A DNA stretch of 64,000 nt from Lacibacter cauensis (GTDB taxonomy: Bacteria > Bacteroidota > Bacteroidia > Chitinophagales > Chitinophagaceae), in the NCBI RefSeq assembly GCF_007830055.1, contig NZ_VLLE01000008.1, positions 54,513 through 118,512 on the forward strand, written 5' to 3'. Both the position numbers and the translations under genes were made by a program. Of the stretch, positions 42,322 through 51,734 are shown one piece after another. The notes under the pieces were generated by a model. It saw nothing but the letters and a program-made list of their open reading frames with translations. It did no database searches and was not told the origin of the DNA. The first letter of the stretch is position 1; every line of letters begins with the position of its first letter.

Positions 42322-43536
42322 ATGCAGAACGAACATCCTCTTTCTGATGAAATACTGGAACTGGCTGAACAGGCACTGCGTGACGGTAAGCCATTTATGG
42401 TCTACAACAACAGTGTTTATTTTCTGGATAAAACAGATGTTTATTTCTTTTCCACTCTTGTAGAAGCAAAAAGCTTTGCTGCCGACAACATCAGTGATCA
42501 TGATCGTTTTCATGTACTTCCATTTAATTCTATTCCAGATCTGCTTGCTAAGATTCCCTATGGAGAACAATTACATCAACCGCCAATCATTGACCCGGAT
42601 CAAAACGGATTACACAACCGGGATGGCAATGCATTCACGGATGCACTGATAGAGCATTTCGAATCAAAAACTATTTCAGAACAATTAAATTCAAAAAACA
42701 TGAACCAGGAAAATCTTCAGTACCTGAGTGACAATCTCAAGTACATGGGCTTCGGCGAAAACCTCAAAGCCGAACTTGAAAAAAATATGCAGGAAGGAAA
42801 ACCGGAATTCAAGCTGGAATTCTTCAATGAAATCGGCAACAAAGGTTTTGAAGCTATGCTGAACTTCCGCAAGTCTGATTCAACAGACATGTATTTTTTC
42901 AACAATTACCAGGCAACACTGCACCGCAGTAATGGCGACACGGTTGAACAAACGTTTTACTTAAACAAAGGCAAAGGCGTTACGGCCAAAGAAGCTTTTA
43001 ACCTGCTTGATGGCAGAGCCGTGCATAAAGAATTGCTGACAAAAGAAGGCCAGCCTTACAAAGCCTGGTTACAACTGGATTTTGACAACAAAACCGACAA
43101 AGGGTTTGAAGTAAAGCAATACCATGAAAACTACGGTTACGACCTGAAAGTAGCCGTAGGAAAATTTGCCGTTGCTGAACTCAACGATCCAGATAAAGAG
43201 AAGGCACTTATAGCATCGCTGCAGAAAGGAAATGTTCAGTCAATTACTATTGAAAAAGATGGAGAAAGTCACAAGATGTTCGTGGAAGCAAACCCGCAAT
43301 TTAAAAACGTAACGCTTTATGATGGCAACATGAAAATGGTTACTAAAGAAGCAATGGTCCAATACCAGGTAAATGGAACAGGAACTGCAAAAGCACAGAA
43401 AGAGGATATTGCCGATGATAAAAAAAAAGACCTGAAACCTGAACTAAAAACAAAGCCTGAAAAAGAAAAAAAAGCAGAGAAAACACTACTTCCCAAAAAA
43501 AGGGAAAGCAAAGGAAAAGGATTGGGGGTATCGTAA
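42322..43536 (+). CDS. Transfer-region protein with basic tail, function unknown
   Basis: A 404-residue cytosolic protein. The middle part has a repeated pattern ('LKYMGFGENLKAELEKNMQEGKPEFKLEFFNEIGNKGFEAMLNFRKSDSTDMYFFNNYQATL') found in Bacteroidetes mobile-element proteins of unknown role. The last ~50 residues are extremely Lys-rich. It lies 64 bp past traN on the same strand. DNA-binding is possible from the tail but not shown. Confidence 0.6.
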   Translation: MQNEHPLSDEILELAEQALRDGKPFMVYNNSVYFLDKTDVYFFSTLVEAKSFAADNISDHDRFHVLPFNSIPDLLAKIPYGEQLHQPPIIDPDQNGLHNRDGNAFTDALIEHFESKTISEQLNSKNMNQENLQYLSDNLKYMGFGENLKAELEKNMQEGKPEFKLEFFNEIGNKGFEAMLNFRKSDSTDMYFFNNYQATLHRSNGDTVEQTFYLNKGKGVTAKEAFNLLDGRAVHKELLTKEGQPYKAWLQLDFDNKTDKGFEVKQYHENYGYDLKVAVGKFAVAELNDPDKEKALIASLQKGNVQSITIEKDGESHKMFVEANPQFKNVTLYDGNMKMVTKEAMVQYQVNGTGTAKAQKEDIADDKKKDLKPELKTKPEKEKKAEKTLLPKKRESKGKGLGVS

Positions 43537-43568
43537 GATACTCTCTATCCCTTTTCCCTTTTAATTGA

Positions 43569-44318
43569 ATGTATATGCATCTTGAAAATCTCACCTCGCT
43601 TTCATCTCAACTGGATCTAATCGGTTTTAAAAACATGACGGCATGCCTGGCAAAACGGATCTGCCTGCTGCCGGCATGTTTTACGATTACAAAATCGGTT
43701 AGCATCAATAACGATGAACTGTTCTTTCACTTCCACTTCAAATCCGAACCGGAAGTTCCTGTTTATTGTTTAGACTACTTTGACGCTGGTTTTAAAAAGT
43801 ATGTTCCGCTTGACGGTCTAACGATCAATGACATCAAGCTGGATGAGCTGGACAGGTTGATGAAAACCATTGACTGGAAAATAGTCTTTGATTTTAGCGA
43901 AGCTTCTCCTACCGAGCAAGACAGGATTCTTTCTGTATCGGCACAAGTTGAAAAGATCATGCAACAGTTCGTCCAGCTCAATCAAACAGAAGAAGGACAA
44001 CAACAGGTTATCCTGTTAAAACAAAAATACTGGTCAGTTATTCCCTATCACGCTTTGATGGGTACTGTTACTTCACCAAAAGCAACGAATGAGATCATAC
44101 AACGGTTTTACTGTACCGATCAGCAGGCATCAGTAACCATACAGGATGTTTACAGGTTTTTACAATTCAAACGGATTGAAAAAGAAATGCGTGTGAAAGG
44201 AAAACCACAAATCGTTTCACGGCTGCATACATCACATGGCAGTGAAAAAATAAACCGAAAAAAATCGAATACAGTAAAATCTGAAAGCAAAACAAATGAA
44301 ACTAGAAAAACAAACTAG
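43569..44318 (+). CDS. Unknown cytosolic protein of the transfer region
   Basis: A 249-residue soluble protein with mixed alpha/beta composition and a helical, basic C-terminus. The segment 'FYCTDQQASVTIQDVYRFLQFKRIEKEMR' could form a helix-turn-helix, but this is weak. It is followed after 3 bp by the small winged-helix-like gene, suggesting co-expression. Confidence 0.5.
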   Translation: MYMHLENLTSLSSQLDLIGFKNMTACLAKRICLLPACFTITKSVSINNDELFFHFHFKSEPEVPVYCLDYFDAGFKKYVPLDGLTINDIKLDELDRLMKTIDWKIVFDFSEASPTEQDRILSVSAQVEKIMQQFVQLNQTEEGQQQVILLKQKYWSVIPYHALMGTVTSPKATNEIIQRFYCTDQQASVTIQDVYRFLQFKRIEKEMRVKGKPQIVSRLHTSHGSEKINRKKSNTVKSESKTNETRKTN

Positions 44319-44321
44319 TCT

Positions 44322-44615
44322 ATGGAACTGCAACTCATTTGGAAAACATTCTATCAGAAAATTGCGGAAGATCCCCGTATCGGCACAACACATATCAGCT
44401 TATACATGGCATTGCTGCATATTTCATTTTCTAAAGGAGAAAACCCTGTTCAGTTTAAACGACAGGAGGTGATGCGCAATGCAAAAATTAATGCCAGGCA
44501 TACCTTCAACCGTTGTATCAACGATCTTTCATTATATGGCTATATCTCCTACCGGCCTTCCAAAAACGGTTATTGTAAAAGCAATGCATTCATGATCATA
44601 CCTGCAGAACAATAG
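44322..44615 (+). CDS. Small winged-helix-like protein
   Basis: A 97-residue protein: 'MALLHISFSKGENPVQFKRQEVMRNAKINARHTFNRCINDLSLYGYISYRPSKNGY' follows the layout of a helix-turn-helix plus wing, as in replication- or mobilisation-associated regulators of Bacteroidetes elements. It ends the plus-strand transfer block, convergent with rmuC. Confidence 0.6.
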   Translation: MELQLIWKTFYQKIAEDPRIGTTHISLYMALLHISFSKGENPVQFKRQEVMRNAKINARHTFNRCINDLSLYGYISYRPSKNGYCKSNAFMIIPAEQ

Positions 44616-44682
44616 TTCTGCATTTTAAATTTGTAAAAAGCACACCTGCAGCAAAAGTAGAAGCGCTGCGCTCTTCAACCCT

Positions 44683-46200
44683 TTACTCACCTTGCCTGTT
44701 CAACAAATTCTCCGGCAAACTCTTCTTGGTCTTTAAACCAAGGTCTTTCAGTTTCGTTGCCTGTGTTACAAGGTTATCATTACCAGTAGCCAGCTGTTTA
44801 TAAGCCTCTCCGTATTTGTTTTGGGCTTTTTGTAAATGGTCCCCTACATCCTCGAGGTTGCTGATAAAACCTACAAACTTATCATACAATTTGGCTCCCC
44901 GTTCAGCAATCTCGTTGGCATTCTGGTTTTGGTATTCCCGCTTCCACAGGTCAACAATCAGTTTTAAAGAAGTAATTAAGTTCGTGGGGCTCAGTAAAAG
45001 TATTCGTCTGTCATACGCATAGTTCCACAGTTCGGCATCAGCCTGCAATGCAGCAATATAAGCAGGCTCACTGGGCACAAACATCATCACAAAATCCAGC
45101 GTCTTATTGTAATCATCATATCCTTTTGCACTCAGTGTCTGGATATGCCGTTTAATCGCTGCCACATGTTCGTTCAGTGCATGCAATCTTGTTGCTTCAT
45201 CAGTTGCATCCACCGCTCTCGTAAATGCATTGAGCGATACTTTCGAATCAATGATCACATGTCGGTTATCCGGGTACTTGATCACCGCATCCGGCCGCAT
45301 CTTTTTATCTTCTGCATCCGAACGCAAAGCGTTCCCCTGTTCATCATACAACTGGTGTTCCATAAAATATTCACGGTCCCTTACCAAGCCCGAACGTTGC
45401 AGAATATTTTCCAGTATCATTTCACCCCAACCACCCTGGGTTTTCGATTCCGATTTCAGTGCACGGGTCAGGTTGTTTGCCTCTTCGCTGATTTTACGAT
45501 TCAGCTCTGCCAGTTCTTTCACACGTTCTCCTAAGGAGAAGCGCTGCTGCGATTCTTTCTGGTACACTTCTTCCACTTTCGTTTTAAACTCAGAAATATT
45601 CTTACCCAGTGGCTCTAAAATACTATTCAGGTTTGTTTTATTCAGTTCGGTAAATTTTTCTGTCTTTGTTTCCAGGATACGATTTGCAATATTCTCAAAT
45701 TCTGTCGTAAACTTTTTATTCAGGACTGCCATCTCTTCTTTCTGCGTATGCAGCTTCTCCTGCAACGCTTCATTGTTTGCCACCTGGCCGGCAAGCCGGT
45801 TAACAGATCCGGCAAGTTCCAGCCTTGTTACCCGTACTTCTTCTTTCAACAATTCTGCTTCCTGTTGTTTTTCCTGCAACAGTTGATGAGCCGCCCGCAG
45901 TTCTGCTTTTACACCCGTCAGTTGAGAAGCAGTATCCAGTATCTGTAACTGGCTATCTTTAACAGCCTGCTGCGAATGCAGTAGTTCTTCAGCCTTCGCC
46001 TGCACTTGTTCCCGGAGATTATCCACCTGCATGGTTTGTGCAGCACGGTAGCCTGCAAACGCTTTGTCCAGATCAGCATATTGTTGCTGCATACCAGCAA
46101 GCTTCTTTTCCCATTCAAAACGGCCGGTCGCTTTTCCAGCTAACCAACCGATAAGTGTGCCAATTGCAAGTCCAGTGATGAGGTATATAATTATTTCCAT
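44683..46200 (-). CDS. rmuC: DNA recombination protein RmuC
   Basis: A 505-residue protein: one N-terminal membrane helix (about 2-20), a long coiled coil (about 30-220), then the RmuC nuclease-like domain with 'TQGGWGEMILENILQRSGL', 'RPDAVIKYPDNRHVIIDSKVSLNAF' and 'FVPSEPAYIAAL'. This is a chromosomal housekeeping-type gene limiting inversions and rearrangements. It marks a likely boundary between the transfer block and chromosomal or other cargo DNA. Confidence 0.92.
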   Translation of the reverse strand: MEIIIYLITGLAIGTLIGWLAGKATGRFEWEKKLAGMQQQYADLDKAFAGYRAAQTMQVDNLREQVQAKAEELLHSQQAVKDSQLQILDTASQLTGVKAELRAAHQLLQEKQQEAELLKEEVRVTRLELAGSVNRLAGQVANNEALQEKLHTQKEEMAVLNKKFTTEFENIANRILETKTEKFTELNKTNLNSILEPLGKNISEFKTKVEEVYQKESQQRFSLGERVKELAELNRKISEEANNLTRALKSESKTQGGWGEMILENILQRSGLVRDREYFMEHQLYDEQGNALRSDAEDKKMRPDAVIKYPDNRHVIIDSKVSLNAFTRAVDATDEATRLHALNEHVAAIKRHIQTLSAKGYDDYNKTLDFVMMFVPSEPAYIAALQADAELWNYAYDRRILLLSPTNLITSLKLIVDLWKREYQNQNANEIAERGAKLYDKFVGFISNLEDVGDHLQKAQNKYGEAYKQLATGNDNLVTQATKLKDLGLKTKKSLPENLLNRQGE

Positions 46201-46296
46201 AAAATGTAATATAGTAAACGAGCGCAGGAAAAAGATAAAAGGTCAATTTTCTAATTTGACCTTTTATCTATAGATGAAGAAAGATTCTTTTCTTCA

Positions 46297-46458
46297 TTAA
46301 GCTAATTGGATAAGTATCCATATAACAGCTTTACCGTCATAAGGCGGCATGGTGTTACCTTTAGCTATAGGAGCAGTCGTACTTGGAGTACCTTGTACTT
46401 TCCAAATTCCACTTTCAGGACATTTTTCACCAGTTCTGGCTGTTGTTCCTATTGGCAT
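46297..46458 (-). CDS. 53-residue conserved small protein
   Basis: The frame from ATG at 46458 to TAA at 46297 encodes a small, Gly/Pro/Thr-rich protein with 'TGEKCPESGIWKV' and 'PSTTAPIAKGNTMPPY'. I recognise this as a recurring tiny protein type in Bacteroidetes, of unknown function. It is too short for standard length cutoffs and is easily missed. It sits downstream of (and convergent to) nothing obvious and 96 bp from rmuC. Confidence 0.7.
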   Translation of the reverse strand: MPIGTTARTGEKCPESGIWKVQGTPSTTAPIAKGNTMPPYDGKAVIWILIQLA

Positions 46459-46616
46459 TTCAATATTTTTAAGTTGTTCTCAAAAAATGAGAGTGAGAAC
46501 TTTCCCTCTTAATCAACTAATTAAAAATACCAGCCCTGCAACAATAATATTTACGGAAAACAGTATTTCCCTTAACTGCGCAAAAGATACATTGCAAAGC
46601 ATTTAAACACCTCATC

Positions 46617-46853
46617 ATGAAATTCGGATTCAGAAAGCCATCACTAAAAAAAAGAATCGCTGCAAGAACCTCATTGAAAAGAGTGGTGAGGCACAACCTT
46701 GGCCTTAAAGCCCCAAGGGGATTGGGCTGGTTAACCAATCCCAAAAAAGCCGCTTATAACCGAGTTTATAATCGAACATCTAGGGGGTGCATGATCGTGC
46801 TGGTTGTTTTATCAGGATTTTTGTTTTCACTTATAATGCTCATTTTTTTCTGA
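46617..46853 (+). CDS. Small basic protein with C-terminal membrane helix
   Basis: A 78-residue protein: a very basic N-terminal part with 'GWLTNPKKAAYNRVYNRTS', a pattern I associate with small mobile-element proteins, then one membrane helix (about 58-78). Function unknown. The basic part with tail anchor suggests a cytosolic-facing nucleic-acid or membrane-surface interaction; this is inference. Confidence 0.6.
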   Translation: MKFGFRKPSLKKRIAARTSLKRVVRHNLGLKAPRGLGWLTNPKKAAYNRVYNRTSRGCMIVLVVLSGFLFSLIMLIFF

Positions 46854-47050
46854 TCAGTTGACATCTTGTTAAGGAACACTTCTACAAATAATATTTCCTG
46901 CGTCGCTTCCGCCAATGACTGTGTTAGTGCATTTCTTTTACCTCTTACGGCAAACCGTAAAAATCCATTTGCAGCAAAGGATATATTGCAAACCATGTGT
47001 TATCCACTATTTATAATTGACATACTGCTGTAATCTCTCATTAACCAGAA

Positions 47051-47551
47051 TTGTTTATGATGAAAACCAGCCTGTTTACACGTTTGTTTTGTTTTAAAAA
47101 GCCCCGGGTTATTCAACTCAGCTACCTCCCAATGCTTGTAAAAAACAAGCCATTTTTATTTGTGGCCTGGGAACTAAAGCATGCATATACAGTAAAATTT
47201 ATTCCCCTCAGAAACAGATATCATGCAGCACACAATGCTGCAGTTGTAACCATCCCTGCTCATTTCAGCCAGATTACATTTAAGGCTGCCAACTACTGGA
47301 GAAAAACAACGATAATTCTTCAACTGCAAATGGTACAGCTCGATGAAGCCGCAACGGCTCAACTCATTGACGGCTTTCAACCTCTCAACAAAACGGTACT
47401 ACATACGCCGCAAATAGCCCATTTGAGAAACAACATTTCCTGTAAACGTCTCAAAACTCAACAGCGATTTTGCACAATTAAACAGATCAATCAGTTTAAG
47501 GTAACTACACAACCGCTTGCAACCATTATTCAACCCATCCTTTACCAATAA
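47051..47551 (+). CDS. Unknown basic protein preceding the DUF4407 operon
   Basis: A 166-residue soluble protein, rich in aromatic and basic residues and beta-strand-like in the first 100 positions. No motif is recognised. It ends just before the DUF4407 start, so it probably heads that operon. The start may be Met3 or Met4. Confidence 0.5.
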   Translation: MFMMKTSLFTRLFCFKKPRVIQLSYLPMLVKNKPFLFVAWELKHAYTVKFIPLRNRYHAAHNAAVVTIPAHFSQITFKAANYWRKTTIILQLQMVQLDEAATAQLIDGFQPLNKTVLHTPQIAHLRNNISCKRLKTQQRFCTIKQINQFKVTTQPLATIIQPILYQ

Positions 47552-47561
47552 ACAATCAGTT

Positions 47562-48821
47562 ATGCATCAGCGTGATTTTTATCAAACACCAAAAGCAGGT
47601 CTGTTCATGCGGCTCTTATGGAAAGCTGCAGGTGCAGATCGTTATATCCTTGAAAGAAGTACCTATGGTGACCAGATGAAATACCTCTGTCTCGGTGGTA
47701 TTATCGTTGCAACAGGCTTCATGGCCGGCATTGCTGGCGGATTTGCATTTTATACCATTTTTGAACCTCGTGGAAATGCCATCGACTCATTTAAAACAGC
47801 AGCTGATATCACAAGCAGCTATGATGCGGTGCACACAGGCACCCTGATCAAATCGATCATCTTTGGAACAATCTGGGGTCTTATCATTTTCAATATCGAC
47901 CGCTTCATTGTAACCAGCACTGGTAAAGGCGATGGTACTGAAGACATTACCGGCAAAGAATTTAAAAGCGCCCTCCCCCGTATTATCATGGGCTCCATTA
48001 TCGCTTTAACTATTTCAAAACCGGTGGAGATAAGAATGTTTAAAACAGAAATTGATGTAAAGCTTCATGAAAAACAAATGGAGCAGCAGCAGATCTATAA
48101 AGCCAAAACAGACAGTCTCTTTAATTCTGAGCTGGCGAAAAAGGACAAAGAAATCGCAAAATTCGAAGCTGAGTTACAGGGGAAGATAAAAAGACATACC
48201 GATCTGGAACAACAGTATATCGAAGAAGCCAGAACAATTACCGTTGGGCCAAGAGCTCTTGCGGTAAAGGCTCAAATGATACAGGTTGCAGCAGAAATCG
48301 AACAGGATAAAAAAAATCCTGACTATGTAAGAATAAAAAAAGAAAAAGAGGAAATCGAAAAAAGAAGAGAAAAAGCACTAAATGCGAGCGAAAAAGTAGC
48401 TGCAGGTCTGGATGGCCTATTGGAAAGGATAAAACTGGCGCATGAAATAGCCGGCTGGGTAATATCGCTGTTCATCACGTTGTTATTTCTGGCTCTTGAA
48501 TTAACACCAATTTTTTTTAAGTTAATGTTAATCAAAGGACCTTATGATTACATGGAGGAAAACATAAAAGAACTCATAAAAGCTGAAAGAGGCATCGAAG
48601 TTCAGTACAACTTTTACCAAGGTGAAAAGGAAGGACACGAAAGAGACAAAGTAGTCCAGCATGAAGCATTAAGACTACTGAAAGAAAAAATACAGATACT
48701 CCAATCACAGAGCGATATCAGCGAGCAGGCCATTAAAAGCTGGAGGGATATAAAAATGCAGGAAGTAACAGCTAACCCCGGCAGCTATATTACTGATTCT
48801 GATACAAAAACTGAGGCATGA
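47562..48821 (+). CDS. DUF4407 membrane protein
   Basis: A 419-residue protein from MHQRDFYQ (47562). Membrane helices near residues 35-58, 92-112, 132-150 and ~300-325 enclose a long charged coiled coil (about 160-295), the layout of DUF4407; 'NIDRFIVTSTGKGDGTEDITGKEFKSALPRIIMGSIIALTISKPVEIRMFKTEI' is diagnostic. Function of the family is unknown. It overlaps the next gene by four bases. Confidence 0.85.
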   Translation: MHQRDFYQTPKAGLFMRLLWKAAGADRYILERSTYGDQMKYLCLGGIIVATGFMAGIAGGFAFYTIFEPRGNAIDSFKTAADITSSYDAVHTGTLIKSIIFGTIWGLIIFNIDRFIVTSTGKGDGTEDITGKEFKSALPRIIMGSIIALTISKPVEIRMFKTEIDVKLHEKQMEQQQIYKAKTDSLFNSELAKKDKEIAKFEAELQGKIKRHTDLEQQYIEEARTITVGPRALAVKAQMIQVAAEIEQDKKNPDYVRIKKEKEEIEKRREKALNASEKVAAGLDGLLERIKLAHEIAGWVISLFITLLFLALELTPIFFKLMLIKGPYDYMEENIKELIKAERGIEVQYNFYQGEKEGHERDKVVQHEALRLLKEKIQILQSQSDISEQAIKSWRDIKMQEVTANPGSYITDSDTKTEA

Positions 48822-49780
48822 ACCGGCAACGTCAATTCTCGTGGATGGTAAAACCGAAAGGATTTATCAAACTGCTTGGTGGGGAATATGAACTGATGCA
48901 AATGGCCGGCGGAACTGTCCTGTTTAAATTCTATTTGTCTTCCATTATCATTTTACTGATTGCCATAATTTCGTTTGCCTCAATTGTATACGCTATCGAA
49001 CTGCTGTTCCATGCATTACTTGTGGAAATACTATTGTCTACTTTTTTATCATTGTTGTTTGTATTGCTGTTTATTTTCATTGTAAACACTTTCACCAAGG
49101 ATGCACGACATCGAAGACTGCTTAATTTTTCCAATGTCACCAGGCTGGGATTTGTAATGTTTATAGGTTTCATCATCTCTAAACCTATTGAAGTATTTTT
49201 CTACCGGCATGCAATTGAAACAGAAATCAAAACTCACAAAGCAGAATTGGCAAAAAAACATACACTTAAAATTGAGCACCTGTTTGCAAATGATCTGGTC
49301 AAACTTCAGGCAGAAAGAAATAATTATATCAGTTTAGGATCACCGGCAGATGTCCAGCGTACCGACAGCAAGATCGCTTACATTAATCAAAAAAAAAGAG
49401 AGTTGGCAGCCGTTTCCACATTCCGCATTGAGCAGGGGGCATATTTCATCTACCGCATAAAAGTAATTTCCAATGAGCATCCCGGAAGTTGGCTGATAAG
49501 TTTTGCTGTTGTTACTCTTTTCTTCTTACCCATTTACCTTATTTATTCAATCTCATCCGATGAAGAATATTTTAAACGAAAAAATGCACAGGAGAAAAGA
49601 ATGATTGAAAGAGCCTACAATGCTTTCACAAAAAAATATGAACAGATATTCCTGCAACAATATGGTTTGCAACTGCAGTTTTATTCAAAATATGAAGATC
49701 CGCCATTTAATTCGATACTGAAAAAACCACCTGTTTGCAGATCAGCGAATGATTTTCATGAACGCTTTGCCCAGTCCTGA
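48818..49780 (+). CDS. Second DUF4407-like membrane protein
   Basis: A 320-residue protein with four membrane helices (about 32-60, 65-90, 108-125, 230-252) around a coiled coil, in the same arrangement as its upstream neighbour, and with the related 'FIGFIISKPIEVFFYRHAIETEI' after the third helix. It is thus a diverged paralogue. It ends two bases before the J-domain gene, so the three are one operon. Confidence 0.7.
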   Translation: MNRQRQFSWMVKPKGFIKLLGGEYELMQMAGGTVLFKFYLSSIIILLIAIISFASIVYAIELLFHALLVEILLSTFLSLLFVLLFIFIVNTFTKDARHRRLLNFSNVTRLGFVMFIGFIISKPIEVFFYRHAIETEIKTHKAELAKKHTLKIEHLFANDLVKLQAERNNYISLGSPADVQRTDSKIAYINQKKRELAAVSTFRIEQGAYFIYRIKVISNEHPGSWLISFAVVTLFFLPIYLIYSISSDEEYFKRKNAQEKRMIERAYNAFTKKYEQIFLQQYGLQLQFYSKYEDPPFNSILKKPPVCRSANDFHERFAQS

Positions 49781-49782
49781 CC

Positions 49783-51732
49783 ATGGATTACAGAAAAGAT
49801 TATTATCAGCTACTAGAAGTCTCAGCTTCTGCTTCGAAAGAAGAAATCCGTGCGGCATACCGCAGGCTTGCCAAGTTGTATCATCCCGATAAAAATACAG
49901 CAGATGCAAGTGCGGAAGAAAAATTCAAACAGATAAACGAGGCCAATGAAATATTGAGTAATGATTTCCTAAGACAGGAGTATGATGCTTACAGAAAAGA
50001 ACAAGAAAAATGGGCAGAGATCAAGGCTAAAAAGGAAACTGTCAATGAAGAAATTAAACAGGCAAATAAAAACAGTTATACCCGAACCCAAATCGTAACC
50101 ACCGAAACAAGAACGTATATCAAAGGGATAATTACTGTAAAATACTGGGCAGCGACTGAGCAACGTTTAGCAACAGGTATTGACAAGGAATTAGATTATA
50201 AAATAACCCCGACAGAAGCCAGCATTGTCATACAAAAACAGGATATTCATTCTGCACAGAAAATTCCGTTGGATTATCTCAGAGCTTTAAAAGAGTCGGA
50301 TATATTTTCCGTACCTATTTCGCAGCCAATCCGATGCGAAGTTGCAACAGAACTCGGAAAGGAATACTATGAGTTAACATTAAATGACATCCGGATAAAA
50401 AATATAAGGCTGGATGGCATTACAAAACATGAGAACTACAGCTATGGTACTTTAACCGGAAATATTTATGGTTATAGTCCAAAGTTTACCTACGAGGAGA
50501 AGGAAGAAACAGTAACAGAATGCTTTGGAGAAACAGGCAGGACGGAACATAAAGAAGAAAACGGCATTGGCTACGTCCGTAAAGAGTATTATCATCCCGA
50601 TTGCAGTACCTATTGGGGAAACTGGATACCTGTCCCTCAAACACGTGCATACACCAGTGCTAACAGATCTGCAAAGCAGACACCCCATATTGTAACCCAG
50701 CCCGCAACTACCGGCTGTGGAATTTATGTTTGGCTCTTTGCCTTATTGAGTTTGCTCTATCTCGCACCGCAGTTTTTTATTGTCTGTTTGGTATTGGCCG
50801 GGTTGGGAATTTTAGTCTATTACGGAGGAGCCATTTTTTCCTCTGTCAGTAGAATCTTATCTGCTGTGGGCTTGGGCCTATTGTTACTATTTTTGATTGC
50901 TGCGGTTCGGTCGATCACTGGCTCGCAGAAAACATATGTCAAGAAAAAAACAAACCACGCTTCGGTAAAAACAACCAGATCTGCCAGACAGCAAACAACT
51001 TCAGCTGATTCTGCAGGATCCTCCCCAGACACACTCATCACCCATCATTTGAAATGGCAGGATTACTCCGGCAAATCTTACGAAGGAAGCATCAGCGTAT
51101 CTGTACTTGCATTGCGCAATGCAAGCAACTTACACAGTCGAATGAGCGGAAACTTCTATACTGAAATGAGTGACATTTATAAAACGATGCTCATTAATGA
51201 TTCTTCACAATTGTTTTACCTCTACAAAACCTTCGATTCCATAAAAATGAGTAACAGGCTAGACGAAATAGCTTTCAGCCAGGTATTGATATCGGCCATT
51301 CAATCGTTGCCTTACTTTCTTGTTCTTGACAGGGGCTGTAATGAAAACTATCAAGATGATTTCACTCGCAACTACCTGGCAACTTGCAAAACTGACTGCT
51401 GTATTGGCAATGAACTTTTTGGCGTGCGAACACCAATCGAGTTCCTTTCAGATCTTAAAGGCGACTGCGACACGAGATCACTGCTGCTATACCTGGTATT
51501 GAAGCGTTATAACTATAATGTCGCACTGCTGACCAGTAATTATTACAAACATGCATTGATCGCTGTGAATTTCACAAACGAAGTCAGTCGGCAGGGTTTG
51601 AATATCACAATTGACGATAAAATATATTACCTGTGGGAAACAACCAGTTCAGACCTCAATTATGGCGAAGTGTCTTCCAGCTTCAACAACCTGTCATATT
51701 GGAATATAAGTTTATTAAATAAAAAAATATAG
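49783..51732 (+). CDS. J-domain membrane protein with transglutaminase-like C-terminus
   Basis: A 649-residue fusion: an N-terminal J-domain (residues 5-70, HPD at 34-36), a beta-rich middle, two or three membrane helices (about 308-385), and a C-terminal papain-fold domain with GDCDTRS (Cys562), KHALIAV (His590) and WETT (Glu619 in the usual Asp place), the transglutaminase-like triad order. The J-domain should recruit a DnaK-type chaperone; the enzyme-like domain would lie on the other side of, or after, the membrane span. The combination with DUF4407 proteins is striking. Activity is inferred. Confidence 0.8.
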   Translation: MDYRKDYYQLLEVSASASKEEIRAAYRRLAKLYHPDKNTADASAEEKFKQINEANEILSNDFLRQEYDAYRKEQEKWAEIKAKKETVNEEIKQANKNSYTRTQIVTTETRTYIKGIITVKYWAATEQRLATGIDKELDYKITPTEASIVIQKQDIHSAQKIPLDYLRALKESDIFSVPISQPIRCEVATELGKEYYELTLNDIRIKNIRLDGITKHENYSYGTLTGNIYGYSPKFTYEEKEETVTECFGETGRTEHKEENGIGYVRKEYYHPDCSTYWGNWIPVPQTRAYTSANRSAKQTPHIVTQPATTGCGIYVWLFALLSLLYLAPQFFIVCLVLAGLGILVYYGGAIFSSVSRILSAVGLGLLLLFLIAAVRSITGSQKTYVKKKTNHASVKTTRSARQQTTSADSAGSSPDTLITHHLKWQDYSGKSYEGSISVSVLALRNASNLHSRMSGNFYTEMSDIYKTMLINDSSQLFYLYKTFDSIKMSNRLDEIAFSQVLISAIQSLPYFLVLDRGCNENYQDDFTRNYLATCKTDCCIGNELFGVRTPIEFLSDLKGDCDTRSLLLYLVLKRYNYNVALLTSNYYKHALIAVNFTNEVSRQGLNITIDDKIYYLWETTSSDLNYGEVSSSFNNLSYWNISLLNKKI

Positions 51733-51734
51733 CA

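Noticed and set aside
44733..45948. Plus-strand frames inside rmuC
   Set aside because: They are antisense to a strongly conserved RmuC and have no protein-like signatures.
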